NCBI RefSeq assembly: GCF_001887355.1
Contig: NZ_MPIN01000007.1
Location: 497,535-561,534, forward strand
DNA: 64,000 nt
Origin: Cystobacter ferrugineus
GTDB lineage: Bacteria; Myxococcota; Myxococcia; Myxococcales; Myxococcaceae
Direction: 5' to 3'
Below, piece after piece: positions 7,827 through 18,500 of the stretch. Numbering within the stretch: position 1 is the stretch's first letter; each line of letters starts with the position of its first letter. A program made the translations under genes and the position numbers. The notes beneath the pieces were generated by a model. The model was not told the origin of the DNA. It did no database searches and worked only from the letters and a program-made list of their open reading frames with translations.

Positions 7827-10800
7827 ATGAACAGTACCCACACCTGGCAGGCCCCCACCGAGCCCGATGAGCTGGAGGCTTCACGGAAGGTGGGCAGCGT
7901 CATCGCCGGCCGCTTCACGCTGGAATCCCTCGCGGGCCGAGGGGGGATGGGAACTGTCTATCGTGCCACCGATGCCCTCTCCGGCCAGCACGTGGCGCTC
8001 AAGCTGTTGCACCCCGGCTCCAGCGCCGATTCCCCTCGTCGCTTCACCCGCGAAGCCGAACTGCTCTCCACGCTGCGCCACCCCGGTATCGTCTCCTACA
8101 TCGCCCATGGCCTCTCCGAGCAGGGGCGGCCCTATCTCGTCATGGAATGGCTGGAGGGCGAGGACCTGGCTCAGCGCCTCGCGCGCCAACCCCTGAGCCT
8201 GGCCGAGACGCTCTCCCTGCTCCGTCACGTCACCCAGGCACTCGTGGTGGCCCACCAGCACGGCATCATCCACCGCGACCTCAAGCCCTCCAACCTCTTC
8301 CTGCGCCAGGGCCGCCCCGAGCAGGTGCTGCTGCTGGACTTTGGTCTGGCTCGCCATGTGATGCCCTCCTCCGCCATGACGGCCAGCAAGGCGCTGCTGG
8401 GCACCCCCGGCTACATGTCGCCAGAGCAGGCTTCCAGCCAGACCCAGCTCACCCCCAGCGCCGACATCTTCTCGCTGGGCTGCGTCCTCTACGAGTGCCT
8501 CACCGGCCAGCCTCCCTTCCGCGCGCCCCACATGATGGCGGCCCTGGCGAAGATCCTCTTCACCGAGCCTGTTCCGCTGCGCCAGTTGCGCCCGGAACTG
8601 CCCACGGCCTTGCAGGAGTTGCTGGAGCGAATGTTGGCCAAGGATCCCTCGCGCCGGCTGCCGGAGGCCATGGCCCTGCGGAGCGCGCTGGAGCACCTGC
8701 TCTCCCGCCTGGAGGAGGGCACTGGCGTCGCCGAGCCCGTGGGCGCTCCTCTTCCCAGCCTCGCCGGAGCGGGGCGGCAACTGGTCACCGTGTTGATGGC
8801 CGCGCCGCGCACTCCCGTGGAACAAGGCTCCGCGGAGCAGCGCTCGCGCCAGGCGCTACGCGACTCGCTGCACTCCCTGCTTTCTCCCCAGGGGGCCCGT
8901 GTGGAGTTGCTGGCCAACGGCGCCCTGGTGCTCACCCTCGTGGCGTCCCTCGGCTCGGCCACGGATCCCGCCACCCTCGCCGCCCGCTGCGCGCTCTCCG
9001 TGGTGGAGCGCTGGCCCGAGGCCATCGTGGTGCTCACCACCGGCCTCGGTACGCTCGATTCCCACCTGCCCGTGGGCGAGGCCATGGATCGCGCGGGCCA
9101 GTTGCTGCGCCAGTCGGAGCCGATGCCCACCGAGGCCTCCACTCCCGTGCTGCTGGACGAGGTGACGGCGGGGCTGCTCCGCTCCGGCTTCCGGCTCATT
9201 CGCGCTCCCTCCGGTCATTTCCTGCTGCACGGCGAGCCACTGGGCGCCGACGAGTCGTGCCTCCTGCTGGGCAAGCCCACCCCCTGCGTGGGCCGTGAGC
9301 ACGAGCTGGCCCTGCTCGACATGACCTTCGGACGTTGCGTGGAGGAGTCCACCGCCCAGGCCGTGCTGATGACGGCTCCAGCGGGCGTGGGCAAGTCCCG
9401 GCTGCGGCACGAGTTCCTGCGCCGCCTGGAGCGCCACGCCTCCGCTCCCCTGGTGCTGCTCGGCCGGGGTGATCCCATGAGCGCGGGCTCGGCGGAGGGT
9501 TTGCTGGGCCAGGCCCTGCGCCGGCTGTGTGGCATCTCCGGTGGCGAACCGCTCGAGGAGCGCCGGGCCCGGTTCTCGCGGCGTCTGTCCCAGCACCTGC
9601 CGCCCGCTCGGGTCCAGGAGGTGGTGGAGTTCCTCGGCGAGCTGTGCTCCCTTCCTTTCCCCGACGAGCACAGCCCTCGCCTGCACGCCGCGCGCGCGGA
9701 CCCGCGGCTGATGAGCATCCACATGGGCCGCGCGTTGGTGGCCTTCCTGAAGGCGGAGTGCGCGCACCACCCGGTGCTGCTGGTGCTGGAGGATCTGCAC
9801 TGGGGGGACATGCTCTCCGTGCGACTCATGGACGAGGCGCTGCGGGAACTCTCCGAGCAGCCCTTCCTGGTCCTGGCCCTGGCCCGGCCCGAGCTGGAGC
9901 AGTTGCTTCCCGGGCCGTGGATGCAGCGGCTGCAGTCCGTGCCCCTGCGCGGGTTGAGCCGCAAGGCGAGCGCCCGGTTGGTGCATGAGGTGCTGGGCTC
10001 GCAGGTGCCGGACGCGCTCGTCGACAAGCTCGTGGAGCAAGCCGCGGGCAATGCCCTGTTCCTGGAGGAGCTCATCCGCGGCCTGGCGGAGGGGGGGAGC
10101 GAGGGGACACCGGAGACCGTGCTGGCCATGTTGCAGGCGCGTCTGGGGCGGCTGGAGCCCGGGGCCCGCCGGGTGCTGCTGGCCGCCAGTTTCTTCGGCC
10201 GTACCTTCTGGTCCGGCGGGGTGGGGGCGCTGCTGGGCGGTGAAGTGACGGCCGGGGCGCTGAGGAGCTGGTTGCAGCACCTGGTGGAGCAGGAGTGGGT
10301 ACAGCCGCAGCCGGCGAGCTGCTTTCCTGGCGAGGACGAGTACCTCTTCCGCCACGCGCTGGTGCGCGACGCCGTCTACGGGCTCATTCCCGACGGCCAG
10401 AAGCCCCCGGGCCACCAGCGGGTGGGGGCGTGGCTGGAGCAGGCCGGGGAGAGCGACCCGCGGGTGCTCGCCGAGCACGCCTTGCTGGGTGGACAACCCG
10501 AGCGCGCCGCCCACTTCCATGCCGAGGCGGCCGAGCGGCTCTACGCGCGCCATGACATGCCCGGCACACTGCGGTGCGTGGAGGCGGCGCTGGCGTGCGC
10601 GGCCGAGAGCCCGGTGAGGGTCCGGCTGCTCGCGCTCCGGGCCATGGCCATCGCCTGGGTCGAGGGGTTCGCGAAGATGTTCGATCTGGGCCTGCCCGTG
10701 TTGCCGGAGCTCGTGCCCGGGGATGCCATGTGGTGCAAGTTGATGGGGTTGCTCATCTGTGGAGGCGGCCTGCTGGGGCGTCATGAGGAGATGGTCAGGC

Positions 10801-11789
10801 TGGGCCGGCTCCTGCTGCGGACCACGCCCGAGCCCGGCGTGAAGGCGGCCTACATCGAGGCGCTCGCGCAGCAGTGCTGTGCGGCCGCCTGGGTCGGCGA
10901 TCGCCAGCAGACCACCCTGTTGCTCGAGCGCATGGCCGAGGTGGGCACCCAGGAGCTGGAGCGGGAGCCCGTCACGCGGGGATGGTTGGGGCTGGCCCAG
11001 AACTTCGTCCACTACGCCCTCGAGGGCAGGTTCTGGCGGGCATTCGTGGCCGCCGAACAGAGCACGAGCGCCTTCCTGGAGGCGGGCTCGGAGAGTGGTT
11101 CGCACACGCCGCGCTCCCTCGGGGGACAGGCGCTCGCGGCGCTGGGGAATCTGCAGGGTGCCGAGGAGAAGCTGCGCGCGTGTCTGGTCAGCGCCCGGGA
11201 AGAAGGGCAGACCCTCGGCCTCTCCGTGGTGCGCACGCACCTGTCCACGACGCTGTCCCACGGCCTCACTCCAGCGCATTGGGAGGAGGCGGGGACGGTG
11301 GCCCGCGAGGAGATGGCGGGGGTCAGTCCATTGCTGCACGCGGGGTGGGCGCAGGTCGCGCTGGCACGGGTGGCCGCCCACCGTGGAGAGTGGGCCGAAG
11401 CGGAAACCCAGGCCCGTGGTGCCTGCGAGGTGCTGACGCCCTATCCCCCCTACCGGCTCTTCGCCCGCACGGTGCTCGCCACCTCGCTGCTCGCCCAGGG
11501 GCGTACGGCCGAGGCTCGCGAGCAGACCCTGCTCGCGGCGCGGGAGCTGGAATCGCTGGGAGGGGCGGGGGCCGCGTCCATCGACGTGCACCTCACGCTG
11601 GCCGAGGTCTGCCTGGCCGAGGGGGACGCTCAACAGGGCGAGGCCGCCCTTCGTCGCGCCGTGCGGTGCGTGCACGAGTGCGCCCGCGACATTCCAGATG
11701 AGGCCGCTCGCGAACGCTTCCTGCGCCAGGTGCCCGGGAATGCCCGTGTCTTGGAATTGGCCCGTCAGCGATGGGGCGCAGAGGAATGA
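7827..11789 (+). CDS. PknK-like Ser/Thr protein kinase fused to AAA-type ATPase and TPR-like region
   Basis: 1320 residues. Kinase domain, residues about 30-285: Gly loop GRGGMG (37-42), VALK with Lys59, HRDLKPSN (149-156), DFGLA (171-175) and GTPGYMSPEQ. All catalytic residues are present. Residues about 310-480 resemble a degenerate class III nucleotide-cyclase-like domain. Next comes an ORC/AAA-type ATPase with Walker A APAGVGKS (about 517-524) and LLVLEDLHWGD as Walker B. The last 400 residues are helical TPR-like repeats. Such kinases are abundant in myxobacteria and act as cytoplasmic signal integrators. The gene stands alone, diverging from the CotH unit, with a weak ribosome site before ATG. 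Its targets are unknown. Confidence 0.92.
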   Translation: MNSTHTWQAPTEPDELEASRKVGSVIAGRFTLESLAGRGGMGTVYRATDALSGQHVALKLLHPGSSADSPRRFTREAELLSTLRHPGIVSYIAHGLSEQGRPYLVMEWLEGEDLAQRLARQPLSLAETLSLLRHVTQALVVAHQHGIIHRDLKPSNLFLRQGRPEQVLLLDFGLARHVMPSSAMTASKALLGTPGYMSPEQASSQTQLTPSADIFSLGCVLYECLTGQPPFRAPHMMAALAKILFTEPVPLRQLRPELPTALQELLERMLAKDPSRRLPEAMALRSALEHLLSRLEEGTGVAEPVGAPLPSLAGAGRQLVTVLMAAPRTPVEQGSAEQRSRQALRDSLHSLLSPQGARVELLANGALVLTLVASLGSATDPATLAARCALSVVERWPEAIVVLTTGLGTLDSHLPVGEAMDRAGQLLRQSEPMPTEASTPVLLDEVTAGLLRSGFRLIRAPSGHFLLHGEPLGADESCLLLGKPTPCVGREHELALLDMTFGRCVEESTAQAVLMTAPAGVGKSRLRHEFLRRLERHASAPLVLLGRGDPMSAGSAEGLLGQALRRLCGISGGEPLEERRARFSRRLSQHLPPARVQEVVEFLGELCSLPFPDEHSPRLHAARADPRLMSIHMGRALVAFLKAECAHHPVLLVLEDLHWGDMLSVRLMDEALRELSEQPFLVLALARPELEQLLPGPWMQRLQSVPLRGLSRKASARLVHEVLGSQVPDALVDKLVEQAAGNALFLEELIRGLAEGGSEGTPETVLAMLQARLGRLEPGARRVLLAASFFGRTFWSGGVGALLGGEVTAGALRSWLQHLVEQEWVQPQPASCFPGEDEYLFRHALVRDAVYGLIPDGQKPPGHQRVGAWLEQAGESDPRVLAEHALLGGQPERAAHFHAEAAERLYARHDMPGTLRCVEAALACAAESPVRVRLLALRAMAIAWVEGFAKMFDLGLPVLPELVPGDAMWCKLMGLLICGGGLLGRHEEMVRLGRLLLRTTPEPGVKAAYIEALAQQCCAAAWVGDRQQTTLLLERMAEVGTQELEREPVTRGWLGLAQNFVHYALEGRFWRAFVAAEQSTSAFLEAGSESGSHTPRSLGGQALAALGNLQGAEEKLRACLVSAREEGQTLGLSVVRTHLSTTLSHGLTPAHWEEAGTVAREEMAGVSPLLHAGWAQVALARVAAHRGEWAEAETQARGACEVLTPYPPYRLFARTVLATSLLAQGRTAEAREQTLLAARELESLGGAGAASIDVHLTLAEVCLAEGDAQQGEAALRRAVRCVHECARDIPDEAARERFLRQVPGNARVLELARQRWGAEE

Positions 11790-11918
11790 TCGCTCGCTGG
11801 CGTTGCTCCATGACGGCTCCACCCCAGAGGTGGCCTACGCCTGGACGGCGTGAGTGCCATGTGTCCCCAGGTGTGCACCCGGTCCCCGCGGGGGGGTCTA
11901 CTACCTCTCCGGTGGCAA

Positions 11919-12389
11919 TCAGACTTCCTCGTCCGGTAAGAGCGTACGCAGCAACTCGTCGTCGGGACCCAGCGGACGCCAGCCGGGCGGCGGTGGGGTA
12001 GTGCGGAGCGCTGTCATGACCCGCTCGGCTCGCTTCCTATGCGTCTCTGGGGTGAAGCCGAACCAGAAGGCGAGTGCCTGGGCGACCTCGAAGCGGCTTG
12101 TCTCGTCCATCACGGTTGGCCAGCCATCGGGGAGGCTCTCGGAAAGCTCGCGCACGAACTGACTACGCACCAGGCGTGTGACTTGATGACTTCTCTCCGC
12201 CTCGGCCACCAAACCGCTGAAAATCTGCACTGCGCTGATGTCGGCCTCGCCAAGTTCCGCGGCAAGCGCAACAAGCGAGGTGGTAGGGCGTGCTTCGGCG
12301 AAGGCGGTGAGCGAATCAAACCCACGCTCGCGGACTCGCTCGTACAAGCGCACCTTCCAGTTGTCTTTCCAGGAAGGTCCCTCGTTCAT
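11919..12389 (-). CDS. Probable immunity protein of the adjacent lipoprotein toxin (SitI-like)
   Basis: 156 residues, acidic to neutral, no signal peptide, so cytoplasmic. The N-terminus starts MNEGPSWKDNWK. The middle contains TTSLVALAAELG and AQALAFWFGFTPETHRKRAE. I do not recognise the fold. The ATG overlaps the toxin stop by four bases, the arrangement expected where an immunity protein must be made together with its toxin. In Myxococcus xanthus, SitA lipoprotein toxins passed between cells by outer-membrane exchange are followed by SitI immunity genes in this way. The function is therefore inferred from position and size, not from sequence similarity. Confidence 0.6.
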   Translation of the reverse strand: MNEGPSWKDNWKVRLYERVRERGFDSLTAFAEARPTTSLVALAAELGEADISAVQIFSGLVAEAERSHQVTRLVRSQFVRELSESLPDGWPTVMDETSRFEVAQALAFWFGFTPETHRKRAERVMTALRTTPPPPGWRPLGPDDELLRTLLPDEEV

Positions 12390-13933
12390 CGCCCTCTCCT
12401 GGGGGTGAAGTTCATCGGAAGGTTATAGCGCTTCATGGCTTTGGCGACGAGCCTCAGGATTTCATTCGGCGTCAACATCCGGCCAGTTTCGGTTTCCGCT
12501 CTGCTCAGTACGTCCATGATCATCCGGTTCCATTCGTTGGGCCATGTGCGGCCCAGACGCCAGTTGCCACCACCATGGATCGCCTCATGTTTTGCCTGCT
12601 CCAGATTGACGCAGAATCGATCGATGCTCATCTCGCCGGTGAAGCCGCGCTTCTCGAACCACTCGCGGAACTCTCGCGGAAGGACGTGGTGCTCTGGTGG
12701 TTCGGCCATGCCAGCCCCCGTTCTACCCGTCACCCGCATGCCGCGCACCTCGGGACCATCGCCCAGCGCGTCGCGTACGCCTGGCGGCAGATCGTCGTGC
12801 GCCTGTGCCATCATGACCTGACCGGCGTGAATCCGGACAGCGGCGCTGACGGTAGGAAGGGAGATGACGCCCATCTGCACGAGTCGGCGCATCATCTCCA
12901 CCCACTCGGCGGAGACGACCATCCGCGTGCCCATCATCACGCCGTTGGAGCCCACCACGAGGCCCACGCCGAGCGTGGCGGGCGTGGCGGGCGACAGCGA
13001 GGGGAGCGAAAACCTCATCGCTGGGAGCATGGTGAGCGCCTCGATGGACTCCTTCAGCACGAGCAGCTTCTTGAGATTCTCCGCCGCCACGCGCACGGCT
13101 TCACGGATTGCGGCGAACTCACGGGTGAGATGGCCTACCAGCGCGGGCAAGTCGGTTGCCGCTGCCTCCAACTGCCCTGGCTCCAGGGAGGAAAGTGCTG
13201 TCATCGCGGGCTCGAGCATCTTCTGCGAGCGGTTCATGTCCACGAACAGCTTCTCCACATTGTAGGAGGGGTACTGATCGAGCACGACGTCGGCGAGATG
13301 GAGGAAGTCGAACCAGACGGAGAGCAGGAGAGAGCCCATCATGGCTGTCTCGAGCCGTGGGCCGGAGAGACGCAGGAGGGCGAGTTGCATGTCCGGATCA
13401 TCCATCTCCGAAGCGGCGTGGGTCAGTCGGGTGGCGGCGGCGAGTTCGGCGTCAATCCACCGCAGTTGACGTTCCCCATAATCAACGTAGGGGACAAAAA
13501 CGCCGGAGGCTTTGCCGGTGATGCCCAGCTTGCTGGCCCTGAGTCTGGAGAGTTCGTTGGAGACACGGCGGGTGGTGCCGGACACGTCGCCAATGGCACC
13601 CAGAAACGCCAGGTGGGTTGCGAGGGTGCTCTGCCTCATCGCGCCCTCACCGCAGCTTGGGCCCATCGTTCGCACGGCTCCTTGGGCGTCCCGGCGATGG
13701 TGTAACCGCTCCGGTGTCTCGGGCTCGGACGTGGGGAGGGGCGCAGAGGCGAGGGCGGGTGGAGACTCCCGGCTCGGTTCTTCGGACAACGTGGACCCAG
13801 TGGTCTCGCGGGGCATGTAGCGCAGGTTCATCCCCCGGCCGGGTGGTGGCGTCAGCGACGCACAGCCGGTGGACAGCAGGGTCGTGACAATCAGCAGGCT
13901 CGCCCAGAAGGCGCGTGGTAAGTCAGTGCTCAT
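12386..13933 (-). CDS. SitA-like lipoprotein toxin with C-terminal DUF2380/HNH-like domain
   Basis: 515 residues. A lipoprotein signal (lipobox STGC, Cys24) is followed by a Pro/Ser/Glu linker to about residue 80, a long helical body (about 90-400) with a Gly/Met-rich hydrophobic stretch at 315-345, and a C-terminal 100 residues with HHVLPREFREWFEKRG, then H-E-A-I-H-G-G-G-N-W-R and a final basic tail. This end matches the myxobacterial lipoprotein family known as TIGR02269/DUF2380, and the His-rich motifs suggest a metal-dependent nuclease. SitA toxins have the same build: lipid anchor for cell-to-cell transfer, delivery region, variable toxic tip. The following immunity gene overlaps by four bases. 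Nuclease activity is inferred. Confidence 0.7.
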   Translation of the reverse strand: MSTDLPRAFWASLLIVTTLLSTGCASLTPPPGRGMNLRYMPRETTGSTLSEEPSRESPPALASAPLPTSEPETPERLHHRRDAQGAVRTMGPSCGEGAMRQSTLATHLAFLGAIGDVSGTTRRVSNELSRLRASKLGITGKASGVFVPYVDYGERQLRWIDAELAAATRLTHAASEMDDPDMQLALLRLSGPRLETAMMGSLLLSVWFDFLHLADVVLDQYPSYNVEKLFVDMNRSQKMLEPAMTALSSLEPGQLEAAATDLPALVGHLTREFAAIREAVRVAAENLKKLLVLKESIEALTMLPAMRFSLPSLSPATPATLGVGLVVGSNGVMMGTRMVVSAEWVEMMRRLVQMGVISLPTVSAAVRIHAGQVMMAQAHDDLPPGVRDALGDGPEVRGMRVTGRTGAGMAEPPEHHVLPREFREWFEKRGFTGEMSIDRFCVNLEQAKHEAIHGGGNWRLGRTWPNEWNRMIMDVLSRAETETGRMLTPNEILRLVAKAMKRYNLPMNFTPRRGR

Positions 13934-14321
13934 GTCGGCAGCATGCCCACCGCGACGTTGCTGACCACCATGGCTGTATGTGGGAACCCTCCTCGGCGTC
14001 TGGCGCTGAGCTGCGTCGAGTGCCGGTTCAGCCCTGGGCGCGGGTGGCGGTGGAGGTGGTCCCCTGGAGGAGTCCAGGGGGTGGGACGCCCGTGGATTCG
14101 CTTGACCCCCTACCGCCTGACCGCTAGGTAACCCCCCCTCCCGACGAACCGAGGAGGCACGGCGGGATGAGCCGGTCTGAGGGGGCGGCCGTTTCGCCGC
14201 CGAGGGGCTTGGGTTCTTGGCCCTCCCTCCTGACCGTGAGCACCCCGCGTGGCCGGTACGCCTTGGCTTGTTTCACCACCCTTGTCCGTTGCCCAGGTCC
14301 TGGCCCGTCCAGGAACGCTCC
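13934..14321. other. Intergenic region between toxin and efflux genes
   Basis: 388 bases between divergent genes. Short open frames exist but have high-GC shadow composition and no homology I recognise. There is no regulator gene (TetR or MarR) of the kind usually found beside an RND pump, and no clear promoter. The adaptor's Shine-Dalgarno AGGAA lies at its right end. Confidence 0.4.
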
Positions 14322-15503
14322 ATGCACTCCGATCGAAACCGGACTCCCTTCCTCCCCACCCTGGCTCTCGTCTCCATCCTGGGAGCCGGGGCCTGCAAGT
14401 CCCCTGAAGCGCCCCCTCCGGCCGCTCCCCCGGCCGTGGAGGTGGGCACGATCACGGTGCGGCCCTCGACCATTCCGGTGCTCGATGAGCTGCCGGGGCG
14501 CATCGCTCCGACACGGGTCGCCGAGGTGCGTCCGCGCGTGTCCGGCATCATCGTCGAGCGCGTCTTCCGGCAGGGTGGCAGCGTGAAGGCGGGGGACGTG
14601 CTCTTCAAGATCGACTCCTCGCTGTTCGAGGTCGAACGCGCGAGCGCCAGGGCCGTGCTGGCCAAGGCCGAGGCGACGGCCGCGGAGGCGCGCCAGCAGG
14701 GCGAGCGGGGCGAGAAGCTCATGGCCAGCGGGGTCATCACCCAGGAGCAGCACGAGGCGCTCCGGGCGGCGCTCCAGCGGGCCGAGGCCGATGTCGCCGC
14801 GGCCCGGGCGGCGCTGCGCCGCGCGGAAATCAATCTGGAGTACGCGACGATCCGCGCGCCCATCAGCGGGAGGATCGGCCGGGCCCTGGTGACGGAAGGC
14901 GCCCTGGTGAGCCAGGGCGACCCCACGGCGCTCGCGGTCATCCAGCAGCTCGATCCCATCTACGCGGACTTCACCCAGCCCGCGATGGAGCTCCACCGTC
15001 TGCGCCAGGCGTTCAAGGACGGGCGGATCCAGGGCGCCACCCCCGAGCAGGCCAACGTCCGGCTGGTGCTCGACGATGGCTCCTTCTTCTCGAAGTCGGG
15101 GAAGCTGCTCTTCTCGGACGTGACGGTCGACCCGGGCAGCGGCCAGTTGACGCTGCGGGGCGAGTTCCCCAATCCGGACGCCGAGCTTCTTCCGGGCATG
15201 TATGTGCGCGGACAGATCGAGCAGGGCTCCCTGAGCGAGGCGCTCGCCGTGCCCCAGCAGGCCATCCAGCGGGACAACGCGGGCAAGTCCCAGGTCTTCG
15301 TGGTCGCGCCCAATGGCACCGCCGAGGTGCGTCCGGTGCGCACTTCCCGTGTCTACCAGAACCAGGCGGTGATCCAGGAGGGCCTCAAGGCGGGTGATCA
15401 GGTCATCGTCGAGGGCTTCCAGAAGATCGCCGCGGGCGCACCGGTCAAGCCGGTGGCCTGGACCGCGCCTGGTACCGACGTCACTCCTTCCCAGCCTCGA
15501 TAG
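14322..15503 (+). CDS. RND efflux periplasmic adaptor (membrane fusion protein, AcrA/MexA type)
   Basis: 393 residues. The signal has a Cys at residue 25 (GAGAC), a likely lipid anchor. The adaptor domains follow in order: the first barrel/lipoyl half (GRIAPTRVAEVRPRVSGII), a coiled-coil hairpin rich in Ala/Glu/Arg (about 100-160), the second lipoyl half (EYATIRAPISGRIGRALVTEG), a beta-barrel, and a membrane-proximal domain (VPQQAIQRDNAGKSQVFVV). I chose ATG 14322 over an earlier in-frame start because it gives the signal peptide and has AGGAA upstream. The pump gene follows after 11 bases, so the two form an operon. No outer-membrane channel gene is present, so a TolC-like protein must come from elsewhere. 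Confidence 0.93.
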   Translation: MHSDRNRTPFLPTLALVSILGAGACKSPEAPPPAAPPAVEVGTITVRPSTIPVLDELPGRIAPTRVAEVRPRVSGIIVERVFRQGGSVKAGDVLFKIDSSLFEVERASARAVLAKAEATAAEARQQGERGEKLMASGVITQEQHEALRAALQRAEADVAAARAALRRAEINLEYATIRAPISGRIGRALVTEGALVSQGDPTALAVIQQLDPIYADFTQPAMELHRLRQAFKDGRIQGATPEQANVRLVLDDGSFFSKSGKLLFSDVTVDPGSGQLTLRGEFPNPDAELLPGMYVRGQIEQGSLSEALAVPQQAIQRDNAGKSQVFVVAPNGTAEVRPVRTSRVYQNQAVIQEGLKAGDQVIVEGFQKIAAGAPVKPVAWTAPGTDVTPSQPR

Positions 15504-15514
15504 GGCCCACCGCC

Positions 15515-18500
15515 ATGCCTCGTTTCTTCATCGACAGGCCCATCTTCGCCTGGGTCATCGCGCTGTTCATCATCATGGCGGGCGTGCTCGCCATCCCCAA
15601 CCTGCCGGTGGCGCAGTACCCCAACGTGGCACCGCCGCAGATCACCATCTCGACCATCTACCCGGGTGCTTCTCCCGAGGATCTCTACCAGAGCGTCACG
15701 CGCATCATCGAGGAGGAGCTCAACGGCACGAAGTCGTTGCTCTACTTCGAGTCGAGCAGTGACGCGACGGGCGCGATCACCATCACCGCGACGTTCGCGC
15801 CGGGGACGGATCCCGCCCTGGCCGCGGTCGATCTCCAGAACCGGGTCAAGCGGGTCGAGCCGAGACTGCCGCTCGCCGTGTCGCAGCAGGGCTTGCAGAT
15901 CGAGGAAGCGGGCAGTGGCTTCCTCCTGATGGTGACGTTGCGGTCCACCGACGGCTCCTACGACGAGATTGGCCTCGGGGATTACCTCTCGCGCAACGTG
16001 CTCAATGAGTTGCGGCGCATTCCGGGCGTGGGCCGGGCGCAGCTCTTCTCCTTCGAGCGCGCCATGCGCATCTGGGTGGATCCGAACAAGCTGATGGGTC
16101 TGGGGCTGTCCTCCCAGGACGTGACGAACGCCATCCGCTCGCAGAACGCCCAGGTGGCGGCGGGCTCGCTCGGCGCGCAACCCGGTCCGGTGACCCAGCA
16201 GATCACGGCGACCGTGCTGGTGAAGGGCCAGTTGACCTCGCCGGAGGAGTTCGGGGCGATCGTGCTGCGCGCGAACGCGGATGGCTCCACCGTGCGCCTG
16301 CGGGACGTGGCCCGCGTGGAGCTGGGCGGGCAGAGCTATGCCATCTCCTCGCGGCTCAATGGCCAGCCGAGCGCGGCCATCGGTGTCCAGTTGTCCCCCA
16401 CGGGCAATGCGCTCGCCACCTCGACGGCGATCCGCGAGAAGATGGCGGAGCTGTCCCGGTTCTTCCCGAAGGGCGTCGAGTACGACGTTCCCTATGACAC
16501 GGCCCCGTTCGTGGGCGTGTCGATCAAGAAGGTCCTCCAGACGCTCCTCGAGGCGGTGCTCCTGGTCTTCCTGGTGATGTGGCTGTTCCTCCAGAACATC
16601 CGCTACACGCTCATTCCGACGATCATCGTCCCCATCGCCCTGCTCGGCACCTGCGCGGTGATGTTCGCGATGGGCTTCTCCATCAACGTGCTGACCATGT
16701 TCGCCATGGTGCTCGCGATCGGCATCCTCGTGGACGACGCCATCGTGGTGATCGAGAACGTGGAGCGCATCATGAGCGAGGAGGGCTTGTCTCCGCGCGA
16801 GGCCACGCAGAAGGCCATGAAGCAGATCACCGGGGCGGTCATCGGCATCACGCTCGTGCTCAGCGCCGTGTTCGTGCCCATGGCCTTCTTTCCCGGCTCC
16901 GTCGGCGTCATCTACAAGCAGTTCTCGCTGACGATGGTGGTGTCCATCCTGTTCTCGGCGCTGCTCGCGCTGTCCCTGACGCCGGCGCTCTGCGCGACCT
17001 TCCTGAAGCCCGTGGCCCGGGGACACGCGCACGCGAGCACGGGGTTCTTCGGTTGGTTCAACCGGGGCTTCGAGCGCACGTCGCATGCCTATCGTGGACT
17101 GGTGGGCCGCACCCTGCATCGCGCGGGCCGGTTCATGCTCATCTACGTCGCGGTGTTCGCGGCGCTCGGCTGGTTGTTCATCCAGCTCCCCTCGTCCTTC
17201 ATCCCGAACGAGGATCAGGGCTTCATCATCCTCGGGGTGCAGGCGCCGCCGGAGGCCACGGTCAACCGGACGTTGGACGTGGTGGAGGAGATGGAGAAGT
17301 CGCTGCTGGCCGAGCCGGGAGTGGACCGGGTCGTGGCCATCCTGGGCTTCAGCTTCTTCGGCCAGGGGCAGAACGCGGCCTTGAGCTTCGCGACGCTGAA
17401 GCCGTGGGAGCAGCGGGGCGCCCAGGACAGCGCGGAGGCCATCGCCGGGCGGATGAACGGGGTGCTCTCGGCGGTGCGGGATGCCTTCGTCTTCGCGCTC
17501 TCTCCTCCGCCCATCGAGGGCCTGGGAACGACGGGCGGCTTCTCCTTCCGCCTGGAGGATCGGGGTGGCATGGGTCAGGAGGCGCTCGCCGCCGCGAGGG
17601 ATCAACTCCTGGCGGCCGCCGCCCAGAGTCCCATCCTCTCCGGGGTGATGTTCGAGGGTCTGGCGAACTCGCCGCAGGTGGAACTGCGCATCGATCGCGA
17701 GAAGGCCAGTGCGCTCGGACTCACGTTCGGGGAGATCAATGAAACCCTCTCCACCAATCTCGGCTCGGCCTACTCCAATGATTTTCCCAACAGCGGCCGG
17801 ATGCAGCGGGTGATTGTCCAGGCGGAGGGAAGCCGGCGCATGCAGGCGGAGGATCTCCTCTCGCTCAACGTGCGCAATCGTCAGGGCACCCTGGTGCCCC
17901 TGTCCGCCTTCGCCACGGTGGACTGGCGGGTGGGAGCCTCCCAGGTCATCGGCTACAACGGCTATCCCTCGGCCCGTATCAGCGGCAACGCGGCTCCCGG
18001 CCATTCGAGTGGCGAGGCCCTCCAGGAGATGGAGCGTCTGGCGAGCCAGCTCCCGCGGGGGTTTGGCTTCGACTGGAGCGGGCAATCCCTTCAGGAGCTC
18101 CAGTCGGGCTCGCAGGCTCCGTTCCTGATCGGCCTGTCCATGCTCTTCGTGTTCCTGTGCCTGGCCGCCCTCTATGAGAGCTGGTCCATTCCCCTGGCCG
18201 TGATGCTCGTCGTGCCCCTGGGCGTGCTCGGCTCGGTGCTGGCGGTCATGTTCCGGGGAATGAGCAATGACGTCTATTTCAAGGTCGGCCTCATCACCAT
18301 CATTGGCTTGTCGGCCAAGAACGCCATTCTCATCATCGAGTTCGCCAAGGATCTCCGGGAGCAGGGCAGGTCCATCACGGACGCGGCGCTCGAGGCCGCG
18401 CAACTGCGCTTCCGTCCCATCCTCATGACCTCGCTCGCCTTCACGTTGGGCGTGGTCCCACTCGCCATCGCCAATGGGCCCGGTGCCGCCAGCCAGCGAG

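Noticed and set aside
13934..14321. Divergent regulator gene for the RND pump
   Set aside because: No frame in this gap has helix-turn-helix character or a ribosome site.
15398..18403. 1001-codon open frame antisense to the RND pump gene
   Set aside because: High-GC shadow: the plus strand carries the complete conserved AcrB-type protein, while the antisense product is low-complexity (His/Arg/Glu-rich).
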